Assembly (NCBI RefSeq): GCF_001536285.1
Contig: NZ_FAOZ01000037.1
Coordinates: forward strand, 31,039 to 95,038
Origin: Parafrankia irregularis
GTDB taxonomy: Bacteria > Actinomycetota > Actinomycetes > Frankiales > Frankiaceae
Direction of reading: 5' to 3'
DNA length: 64,000 nucleotides
Positions 35,991 through 43,676 of the stretch are shown here, in pieces; position 1 is the first letter of the stretch; each line of letters begins with the position of its first letter. The notes under the pieces are model-generated. The model was not told the origin of the DNA. It made no database searches and was given only the letters and a program-made list of their open reading frames with translations. The translations under genes were made by a program, and so were the position numbers.

Positions 35991-36719
35991 TCAGCCGATT
36001 CCCTCGGCAACGCTCCAGCCACGGAGCATCGGGCGCGCACCCACGCACCTCAGCGCCATCTCGACGACCTCCCGCACCACCGGTTCGGCCTCCCCGCCAT
36101 CGCGAGGCAGGTCATGGGCCATCGGGATCGGGCCGGCGAGCACCTCACCGATCGCGCCCGTCAGGGCCGCCGCGGCGACCACCGGATCCTGGGTGGGCAG
36201 CATCCCCGCCTCGACCCCAGCGCGGATCAGAGCCGCGAAGACATCCCGGTAGCGCCTGCGGAAGTCACGCCGCTGCGCCTCCAGCGCGGAATCCGACGGC
36301 GCGACGAGCAGCGCGTGGACCAGGCCTCGACGCGCCAGCACCCGCCGGGTGAACAGAGCGACCGCCAGCACGAGGCGATCCACCGGATCTCCCGCGGCGG
36401 CGGCGAGGCCGACACCCCGCGCCGGGCTGGGCTCGCCGGCCACCGCACGGATGAGTTCAACCTCCTGCGCCGCGGCTCGCCGGAAGACCTCGCACACCAG
36501 CTCCGACTTGGACGGAAAATGCTGGTAGACGGAACCGACCGACATGCCTGCCGCTGCCGCGACCGCCGTGACGGAGGCGCCGGCCCAACCGGCTTCGGCG
36601 ACGAGATCCGTGGCCGCCGCGACCAACCGCTCACGGGCCGCGGCGAGCCGGTCATCCACAACGGCAGGGCGACGGTAGGGCACGGAGAGAGTGAACCATC
36701 GCCCGCCCCCCTGAACCAC
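35991..36719 (-). CDS. TetR-family transcriptional regulator
   Basis: 242 residues. The N-terminal HTH reads LVAAATDLVAEAGWAGASVTAVAAAAGMSVGSVYQHFPSKSELVCEV, a textbook TetR recognition helix ending YQHFPSK. The C-terminal ligand domain is variable. No good ribosome site precedes GTG 36719 or the in-frame GTG at 36659, which would give a more usual length. Likely regulates itself and aidB downstream. Confidence 0.93.
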   Translation of the reverse strand: MVQGGGRWFTLSVPYRRPAVVDDRLAAARERLVAAATDLVAEAGWAGASVTAVAAAAGMSVGSVYQHFPSKSELVCEVFRRAAAQEVELIRAVAGEPSPARGVGLAAAAGDPVDRLVLAVALFTRRVLARRGLVHALLVAPSDSALEAQRRDFRRRYRDVFAALIRAGVEAGMLPTQDPVVAAAALTGAIGEVLAGPIPMAHDLPRDGGEAEPVVREVVEMALRCVGARPMLRGWSVAEGIG

Positions 36720-37733
36720 GACGCGGGCGAATTTCAGCCCGGAGCGGCCAGCACGATCAGGCTACTGCATACCGCATCCGGACTCGGCGCACGCGGACCC
36801 GAACCGACAGGTACGGACGCCCGGCGAAACTCTTTAACGAGAAATCGTTCTCCGGACACGGAGGATTCAGGACGGAGCCGGTAGCGAGACGCACCCGGAA
36901 CAGCCCGACGCCAGACAGCCATGACATCACCCCGCCCCCCACCATCCCGGCCGGGGCCCGGCAATCGATTTGACACCGGCTGGAACCGGCGGCTTTGAGT
37001 CACGCCCTTTCTACCACACCGACCATCCGCCGATCCGCCCGTAATCCCACGGGATCGACACCCCAACAGCCCTTTCCGCTGCGCCCACCGCGCACCAGTA
37101 GCGCTGTGTCATGCCAGCCAAACCGCACGACAACTCGCCACCCTCCACACAGACAAGACGAGGACCAGCACGTTCGCTCGCCCACAAGTCGGATCACAGG
37201 AAGCGACGCCCTCCCACCATCTCGATCGAGGACATGATCGAGACTACGGAGCGTGCGACCATCCGAGACCTGGCGGCAACAACTGTCCGACCTTGCCACC
37301 GCTGCGCTTCCACATGATCGCTACGCGCTGCGAAGCGGCCGACGCCCGGCTACCTTCCGGCATGGAGAGACCACTGCGGGGCACCCTGAAGCCATGACGT
37401 CCCCCTGCTTGCTGCGAGAGTGGCCCACGGCCCGCCACCCGGGCCATCACCCGCACCATCGACGGATTGGCAGCTGTGGTCCTGCAGTGATCAGCGGCCG
37501 TGCACCAGTTTGACCGCGCAACGATCATCGGCCGAAATGGCTCCGTGCTACACACATGACCTGGCGGATTCCTGGCCACCGGCAATTCGTCCGGTCGGGC
37601 ACCGGTGACGAAAGAACGCGGCGACCTACCGGCCGGCGAAAGTCTCGAGACGCACACTCGTATGCTCTTCCTGCCGGGATTGCACAGACCGCGGCAATAC
37701 CACGGTCCAGGTCGGTTCCGGCACGAGGCCGTC
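36720..37733. other. Long intergenic region
   Basis: About 1 kb with no supported gene. Open frames lack ribosome sites and domains. One perfect inverted repeat, GAGAA-ATCG-TTCTC at 36839-36852, lies 120 bases upstream of the TetR gene inside an A/T-richer patch (AAACTCTTTAACGAGAAATC) and is a reasonable TetR operator. The right half precedes the tandem GGDEF gene and must hold its promoter; none was identified. Confidence 0.45.
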
Positions 37734-40700
37734 ATGCCGACGGCGAGATGGTGGAACGGAAACCGACTGATGACGATGGCCCGCCGGCGGCGCCCGATGG
37801 CGACGGACGAACACGCCTGGCCACCAGTCAGGCGGCGGTTGTGGTTCCATAACCCGGTCCGGCTTGCCTGTTCACCCCTCCTGAGCGGCGTCCTCGCGAT
37901 CCTCGTGCTGAGCGCGGTCGCACTGGTCGTCGGCGGGCGCTGGCTCGACGGCGCCGAGAACACCCGCCTCACGGGCCGCGCGAATCTGATCAGGAACCTG
38001 GCGAGCTGGGAAGCCAGCACCGACGACCCGGCCGGCCTGCGCGCCCTGGTCGACAGCACGGCGTTCGAGCGCGGCAACTCCGGTCTCAACAACCAGTTGG
38101 CAGCCAGGTTCCAGTTCACCACCAGCGGCGACACCACCCTGCTGGTCGCGTTGATCGACCGGTCCGGGGCTCCCCTCACGATCAGGCCGGCGCACGAGAC
38201 CCTCGACGTCACAGACCTCGGGCCCGCCTGGGCGACCGCCTGGCGCGGCGACAACGCGGTGTCACCGGTGTTCAGGCTGAACGGGCTGGTCGTGCGGGCC
38301 GCCGTCGTCCCGGTGGGCGGGGCCCGCCCCTGGGCCGTCCTCGTCAGCGTCTCCTCCGAGGAATCTGGCGCCCAGCTCGGCACCGCGCTGGGCGCGCTGC
38401 TGCGCCTACCCGGCAAGGGCTCCGTATCGACAGTAGATCCGAACGGCGTCGCGCTGGTCTCCACGGACAGAGCCCTGATCGGAACCCGGGTGCTCGACCC
38501 GGTGCGGCTCGGCGACACTCGACGCTCGGCCGGCGAGCCCACGATCTGGACCACCGGCGGTGAGAACGGCTACACCCACATCGCCGCGGCCCAGCCGACC
38601 ACCGGGTACTTCACCTACCTCGCCCAGCCGACCGGCCAGTTATACGCGCAGCTGCGGACCCAGCACTCCCACCGCATGGTCACCCTGCTGGTGGTGACGG
38701 TCGTCGCCGTCCTCTCGATTGCCGCCGTCGGTCTGCGCGAGCAGACGCGCACCCTTCGCCGGCGTGACGATCTACGCTCGCTGCTCGCCGCCAGCCGCGA
38801 CATCGTGATGACCGTCTCGGCGGACGGCCTCCTGGAGTTCGTGAGCCCGGCGGTGCTGTCCCGGCTCGGGCACGACCCCGCCGCGCTTCGCGGGCGGCAG
38901 CTTTCGGCGCTGGTTCACCGCGCCGACATGCTCCGGGTCGCCGAGGTGCTGTCCGAGGCTCATCCCTCGACGGTGATGAACGTCCGGCTGTTGTCCAGCA
39001 CCGGCGGCGAGCACTGGTTCGATGTGTCGGCGCGGCGGCTCGCCGACACTATTCGTCCAGGACGGGTGGTGCTCACCTGCCACTCGATCGAGCGGCGGCG
39101 GGTTCTGCTCGACGAGCTCGGGTTCCAGGCCGAGCACGACCCGCTTACGGGCCTGGCGAACCGGGCGACCTTCGATGATCGCCTCGCCACCGCACTCGCC
39201 GACCGGGAACCGGCCGGGCCCGTCTCCGTGCTGTTCATCGACCTGGACCATTTCAAGCCGATCAATGACAACTACGGGCATGCCGCCGGCGACCGGGTAC
39301 TGACCGTCGTGGCCGAGCGGCTCACCGCCGTGCTCGCCGCCGTACCTGCCGCCGGCGCGAAGGCGGCGGCGGCCCCCGCGGCCGATGCCGTGTCGCCGAT
39401 GGCCGCTGGCACACCCACGCCCTGCCGCTTCGGCGGCGACGAGTTCGGTGTCGTCCTCCCCGGCGTCGACGAGGAGAGCGCCGCCGGGCTCGCCGAGCGC
39501 ATCGGCGCGGTGCTGCGTGCACCGATCGTTCTGGACACGGCCGAGGTCACTGTCGATGCCAGCATCGGAGTCGGCGTCACCCGCGCCGCGTGCCCACCCG
39601 AACACCTGGTCCGCACCGCGGACGAGGCGATGTACCGAGCCAAGGCCGCGGGCCGCGGCTGCCACGCGCTCAGCATCGCCGAGGCAGGGGTCGAGGTCGA
39701 CGCCGAGGCCCACACCACGGAACGTGGCACGAGCGTGAACAGCCACACGATCGCAAACAGCCACACGATCGCAAACAGCCTCACGGGCGCAAACAGCCTC
39801 ACGGGCGCGAACAGCCACACGAGCGTGAACGGCAATACCACGGTCGACGCTCTCGCCGGCGCCGGCGAGAGCGTTGACGGGGGCCCGATCACGGGACGGC
39901 ATCGGACGGAGCAGGAGCCAGCCAGCCCGGCACGGACAGCGCTGTCGGCCCCGGGAAGCTCCGCCGCATCGCGAGCGGTCCCAGCACCGACAGGCGGCGA
40001 AAGGGCGATCTCGCGGCGGTGGCGTGGACGGGCGGGCCGCCGCGGCCGCGGGGCCGCGCCGTACCGGCCGGGCGGCGGGCGTCGGCGGCGGCTGACCGCC
40101 GTTTTCCCATCCGCGACGGTGCTCGTGGTCCTGCTGGGCACGGCAGCCACCGGGCTGTCCGTGGAAGCCTCCGCGGGCGACCGGGCCCAACGGCAGCGAT
40201 TGGCGGCCGGCGCGGCGCTCGTCGAGCACTTCGCCGAGTACGCGCACGCCGTCAGCGACCCCGCTCGGCTTACCGGTGCCGTCTCGGAGTTTCCGTGGGA
40301 CCTCGACAACCACGCCGCCCTCGCCGAAGCCCTGCGAACCATGGCCGCGACGCCGATCGCCGGCCCCAGCGCACTTCTCGCCGTGGTCGATCGGACCGGC
40401 ACGCCGATGGCGGTCGAGCCACCCGGGGCGGAGGTGCCGATTCCTCCGAACAACCCGCTGTGGGCCCGCTCCAGTCAGGGCGGGGCGCTGACTCCGCTGC
40501 TGCCGGTCGCGGGCGGTGTCCGAATCTGCGCCGTCACCCCGATCCTGCGTGACGGCGTGACGGCCGCTCAGCTCATGATGTGCCCGACGAACATCCTGCC
40601 GGCGGCCCGGATCCTTCGCACGACCGACGGACTGTCCAGTGACCTCGGCCAGGGCGGCATCTCGATCCTCGACCAGAACGGCCAGGCGGTCCTGGCCTGG

Positions 40701-42344
40701 GACGGGACTCTGGTGGGCCGTGTCCTGGTCGACCCGGCCGAGCTTGTCGGCATCCGCGACGGCAAGCCACGGCAGGTGCACTCGCGCAGCGGACCCGACA
40801 CGATCGCCGTCGCGGCCGCGATCAAAGGTGGCGGCTACGTGCTGCTCGACCAGACCGCCGACGTGGTCGAGCAGAGTGTGCGGGAGCATCGTCCGCTCGG
40901 CAACGGGCTGCTCTTCGGCATCATCGGTGTGACGATCATCGGGCTCGCGGTCTCCAACCGACGGCAGGAGGGCGCCATCCGTCAGGACCTCGACGAGCTC
41001 GGCGTCCTCCTGCACGAGGCGAGCGACATCGTCATCCTGCTCGACCACGGCGGGCGGCTCGCCTTCGCCAGCGCGGCGGTCGGCAACCTGCTGGGCCGGG
41101 ACAGAGCGACGATGGTCGGCCATGACCTGCTGTGCTACGTGCACCCCGACGACCGGCCCGCCGTACGCATGCTCCTGAACACACCGCTGGACGGACCGTC
41201 GCTACAGGATGTCCGGCTCAGGACGCAGGACGGCACCTACCGCTGGTTCGACATCGAGGCCGCGGCCTGGGAGATGCCGGCCTCGGCGGGGCAGCCGCAT
41301 GTTCCCGTCCTGACCTGCCGGGAGATCGGGCAGTGGCGGGGTCTCACCGAACAGCTGCGTCGACGAGCCCGCCACGACCCGCTCACCGGCCTGCCCAACC
41401 GGGCGGCGCTGGCGGAGCATCTTGAAACGATCTCGCGCGACCAGACGGCCTTCGCGATCCTGCTCGTCGATCTCGACAGGTTCAAACCCATCAACGACAC
41501 CTTCGGACACGCGGTCGGTGACCACGTGCTGCGTGTGGCCGCGGCGCGAATCCGGCGGATCCTCACCTCCGAGGGCGACACCGACATCGATGACGAGGGC
41601 GACAGCCGCGGCGACACCGCCGCTGGAGATGCCGCGTGTGGCTGCGCCGCGGACACCACGCAGTCGCTGTCGCTGGATGGCACGGTGTCTCTGGATGGCA
41701 CGCGGTCGCTGGATGGCACGCAGACGCTGGTCGGCGCGGGCGACGGGTCCGGCGGAGCTGCCATGGGCCTTGGGGGCGGTGGGCGGAACGACGAGGGACG
41801 ACGCCGGTTGCGCCGGCCGTCGTCCTGGCTGTGCGGCATCGCGGGGCGGGCCTGGTACCGGCCCGAGCGGGGAGCGGTGTTCCGCGTGGGCGGTGACGAG
41901 TTCGTCGCCGTCCTGACCGGGTCCACCGCACCCGCCGGTGGGCTGGACGTGGAGACGGTGGCCTGGCACGCCGCGGATCGGATCACCTCGGCGCTGCGCC
42001 GGCCCATCCTCGTGGACGGGCAGCTGGTGTCGGTGGGCGCCACCGTCGGCGTCGCGCTCTCCCGCGGGGTGGCCGACCCGCAGGCCGTCATCGGGCTGGC
42101 CGACGCCGCCATGTACGAGGCGAAGCGGGCCGGCGGCGGCCCCCCGGCCGCACCGCTCACACCTCCCGGGCGCCGCAACCGTGCCGGCCGGATCGCCCTC
42201 GCGGACCCGGCGGATCCCGTGCGCTCGCCGGATCCTGGGCATCCGATGACGCGCACGGACCACACGAACGACACAGCCAGCCGGGACGGTGTCGGCAGTG
42301 CAGGCAGCCCGCTTCCCGGAGCAGGTGTCGAGCACGTATGGTGA
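37734..42344 (+). CDS. Tandem dual-module sensor diguanylate cyclase (two membrane-sensor/PAS/GGDEF units in one chain)
   Basis: 1,536 residues, two complete modules. Module 1: membrane helix (49-70), extracytoplasmic Cache-like domain, helix (about 315-335), PAS (about 345-450), GGDEF domain (motif RFGGDEF at 565-571). Module 2: helix (about 786-811), extracytoplasmic domain, helix (about 1057-1075), PAS (1089-1200), GGDEF (motif RVGGDEF, 1384-1390). Both keep ARHDPLTGL/AEHDPLTGL and FKPINDxFGH-type metal and substrate elements. Each has a low-complexity insert just before the motif, 25 and about 90 residues long, where an inhibitory RxxD would sit. The joining linker holds an 18-bp tandem repeat. 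Expected to make c-di-GMP in response to external signals. The start is uncertain: ATG 37734 has ACGAGG, GTG 37605 and ATG 37770 are alternatives. Confidence 0.88.
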   Translation: MPTARWWNGNRLMTMARRRRPMATDEHAWPPVRRRLWFHNPVRLACSPLLSGVLAILVLSAVALVVGGRWLDGAENTRLTGRANLIRNLASWEASTDDPAGLRALVDSTAFERGNSGLNNQLAARFQFTTSGDTTLLVALIDRSGAPLTIRPAHETLDVTDLGPAWATAWRGDNAVSPVFRLNGLVVRAAVVPVGGARPWAVLVSVSSEESGAQLGTALGALLRLPGKGSVSTVDPNGVALVSTDRALIGTRVLDPVRLGDTRRSAGEPTIWTTGGENGYTHIAAAQPTTGYFTYLAQPTGQLYAQLRTQHSHRMVTLLVVTVVAVLSIAAVGLREQTRTLRRRDDLRSLLAASRDIVMTVSADGLLEFVSPAVLSRLGHDPAALRGRQLSALVHRADMLRVAEVLSEAHPSTVMNVRLLSSTGGEHWFDVSARRLADTIRPGRVVLTCHSIERRRVLLDELGFQAEHDPLTGLANRATFDDRLATALADREPAGPVSVLFIDLDHFKPINDNYGHAAGDRVLTVVAERLTAVLAAVPAAGAKAAAAPAADAVSPMAAGTPTPCRFGGDEFGVVLPGVDEESAAGLAERIGAVLRAPIVLDTAEVTVDASIGVGVTRAACPPEHLVRTADEAMYRAKAAGRGCHALSIAEAGVEVDAEAHTTERGTSVNSHTIANSHTIANSLTGANSLTGANSHTSVNGNTTVDALAGAGESVDGGPITGRHRTEQEPASPARTALSAPGSSAASRAVPAPTGGERAISRRWRGRAGRRGRGAAPYRPGGGRRRRLTAVFPSATVLVVLLGTAATGLSVEASAGDRAQRQRLAAGAALVEHFAEYAHAVSDPARLTGAVSEFPWDLDNHAALAEALRTMAATPIAGPSALLAVVDRTGTPMAVEPPGAEVPIPPNNPLWARSSQGGALTPLLPVAGGVRICAVTPILRDGVTAAQLMMCPTNILPAARILRTTDGLSSDLGQGGISILDQNGQAVLAWDGTLVGRVLVDPAELVGIRDGKPRQVHSRSGPDTIAVAAAIKGGGYVLLDQTADVVEQSVREHRPLGNGLLFGIIGVTIIGLAVSNRRQEGAIRQDLDELGVLLHEASDIVILLDHGGRLAFASAAVGNLLGRDRATMVGHDLLCYVHPDDRPAVRMLLNTPLDGPSLQDVRLRTQDGTYRWFDIEAAAWEMPASAGQPHVPVLTCREIGQWRGLTEQLRRRARHDPLTGLPNRAALAEHLETISRDQTAFAILLVDLDRFKPINDTFGHAVGDHVLRVAAARIRRILTSEGDTDIDDEGDSRGDTAAGDAACGCAADTTQSLSLDGTVSLDGTRSLDGTQTLVGAGDGSGGAAMGLGGGGRNDEGRRRLRRPSSWLCGIAGRAWYRPERGAVFRVGGDEFVAVLTGSTAPAGGLDVETVAWHAADRITSALRRPILVDGQLVSVGATVGVALSRGVADPQAVIGLADAAMYEAKRAGGGPPAAPLTPPGRRNRAGRIALADPADPVRSPDPGHPMTRTDHTNDTASRDGVGSAGSPLPGAGVEHVW
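39738..39827. repeat. 18-bp tandem repeat, five units, in-frame
   Basis: Five units of AACAGCCACACGATCGCA with substitutions encode a repeated NS(H/L)T(I/G)A in the linker after the first GGDEF domain. Confidence 0.9.
41670..41723. repeat. 18-bp tandem repeat, three units, in-frame
   Basis: Three units of TCGCTGGATGGCACGGTG with substitutions encode SLDGT(V/R/Q) inside the insert that interrupts the second GGDEF domain. Confidence 0.85.
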
Positions 42345-42473
42345 CCAATGCTGGCACATCGCGACACGAGACCTCGTGGTTGCGCCATCCAGCATCAGGG
42401 TCGTGCCGTATGGTGTCGCCGTTCGGCTGACAGGCGGCGATGAGGTCCTGGTTGAGGGCGACCGAGGTGGCGC

Positions 42474-42908
42474 GTGCGGAACCCATGTAGCGGTGAGGCG
42501 CCCCGGCACGTCCGGCCTCGGGCGCTTGTGGTGGACGATCAGGAGATGATCCGGGTCCTCGCGGCGCGGGTGCTGGCCGACGGCGGCTGGGCGGTGGACA
42601 CTGCCGCCGGCATCGCCGAGGCCCTCGCACTGCGGCCGCTGGAGTTCGACGCCATCATCATCGACACCCGGCTCGGCCCGGAACGAGGCACCGAACTGTT
42701 CGCCCTGCTCCGTGCGCAGGACCCGCTCGTCTCCCAGCGCTGCCTCGTGCTCACCGGCGCCGTCGCCGACCCCACACCGGACGAGGTGGCGGTTCTCCTC
42801 AAGCCCTTCCGGGCGGACGACCTCCTCGACGCGGTCAACCGACTTGCCGGCCACCGCCCCGCCGAGAACGGCCCGTGGGACGGTGTACGCCCCGGGCGGG
42901 CCGGGTGA
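42474..42908 (+). CDS. Single-domain response regulator
   Basis: 144 residues, a stand-alone receiver: acidic pair in LVVDDQEM, phosphoacceptor Asp in AIIIDTRLGPERG, Thr in LVLTG, and Lys in LLKPFRADDL. No output domain. GAGG lies six bases before GTG 42474. Its stop overlaps the start of the next gene (GTGA), a histidine-kinase-like protein, so the two are a coupled pair downstream of the tandem GGDEF gene. Confidence 0.9.
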   Translation: MRNPCSGEAPRHVRPRALVVDDQEMIRVLAARVLADGGWAVDTAAGIAEALALRPLEFDAIIIDTRLGPERGTELFALLRAQDPLVSQRCLVLTGAVADPTPDEVAVLLKPFRADDLLDAVNRLAGHRPAENGPWDGVRPGRAG

Positions 42909-43651
42909 GCCAGCCGAGACCAGTCGGGCCGGCCCACGCAACCGAACGCCTCATGTTCCTCATGATCGCCTTACAGGAACGCGAGAGCCGGGCGCTGACC
43001 GACGCCCTGCACGACGGCCCGATGCAGGAGCTCACCGGCATCCTGCTGTCGCTGGCGAGCCTGCGCCGCAACCTGACCGAGGACCTGGCCGAACGGGTCA
43101 CCCAGATCGAGACCAGGCTGCGTGACACCGCGGCCACGTTGCACCGGCCGCCGTCGCCGTTCCGTCCGGGCAGCAGCCCACGGCAGATGCTCGAGCTCGG
43201 CCTGACCCAACGGGTCGAGGGGGTGCTCGTGGAAAGGCTGTACATCAGCCTGGACCTCGATTCCGCCCCGCCGGTGCTGGGAGAGGTCGCCGTTCTGCTC
43301 GCCGCCGTTCAGTTGCTCCTTCAGGAAAGCGATCCGATACACCAGGCCGCGCGTGCCCTCGTGTCGGTGCGGGCGAGGCCCGAGGGCATCGACCTGGCGC
43401 TGCGCGTCGCGTATGCCGACACGGTTCAGCCCTTCGCCCCGGATCTCACGGCCGAGGCCGACGACCAGGTGCGGTCCGCCGGCGCCGACGACGAGGACGG
43501 CCCACTGGCGACGCGGGACAACGCGGCGAGCTGGCGGGAGCGACTCGCGCCGATCGCGCAGTTGTTGGGCGCCGAGCTGCGGACGGACCCCGCGACCGGC
43601 GCGTGGTCGGCCGCGGTGCGGTTGCCGCGCCGCGGCAACCGGCAGCGATAG
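42905..43651 (+). CDS. Histidine kinase-like protein with degenerate ATPase domain
   Basis: 248 residues, soluble. A HisKA_3-type helix carries the phosphorylatable His in DALHDGPMQELTGILLSLASLRR. The C-terminal part keeps the outline of a HATPase domain and its last strand (ERLAPIAQLLGAEL...WSAAVRLPR), but the N-box Asn is missing (LLAAVQLLLQESDPIHQAARA) and no DxGxG or GxG lid is visible. It may be a phosphotransfer protein or pseudokinase rather than an autokinase. GTG 42905 overlaps the receiver gene by four bases. It converges with the hybrid kinase gene 26 bases on. Confidence 0.75.
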   Translation: MSQPRPVGPAHATERLMFLMIALQERESRALTDALHDGPMQELTGILLSLASLRRNLTEDLAERVTQIETRLRDTAATLHRPPSPFRPGSSPRQMLELGLTQRVEGVLVERLYISLDLDSAPPVLGEVAVLLAAVQLLLQESDPIHQAARALVSVRARPEGIDLALRVAYADTVQPFAPDLTAEADDQVRSAGADDEDGPLATRDNAASWRERLAPIAQLLGAELRTDPATGAWSAAVRLPRRGNRQR

Positions 43652-43676
43652 CTGCGGCGGCAGCGGCGGGCCCGGT

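Noticed and set aside
34124..36352. 742-codon plus-strand frame opposite aidB and the TetR gene
   Set aside because: Shadow frame without any domain; spans two well-supported minus-strand genes.
38772..41144. 790-codon minus-strand frame opposite the tandem GGDEF gene
   Set aside because: The plus strand encodes intact GGDEF and PAS motifs through the whole stretch; the minus translation is low-complexity.
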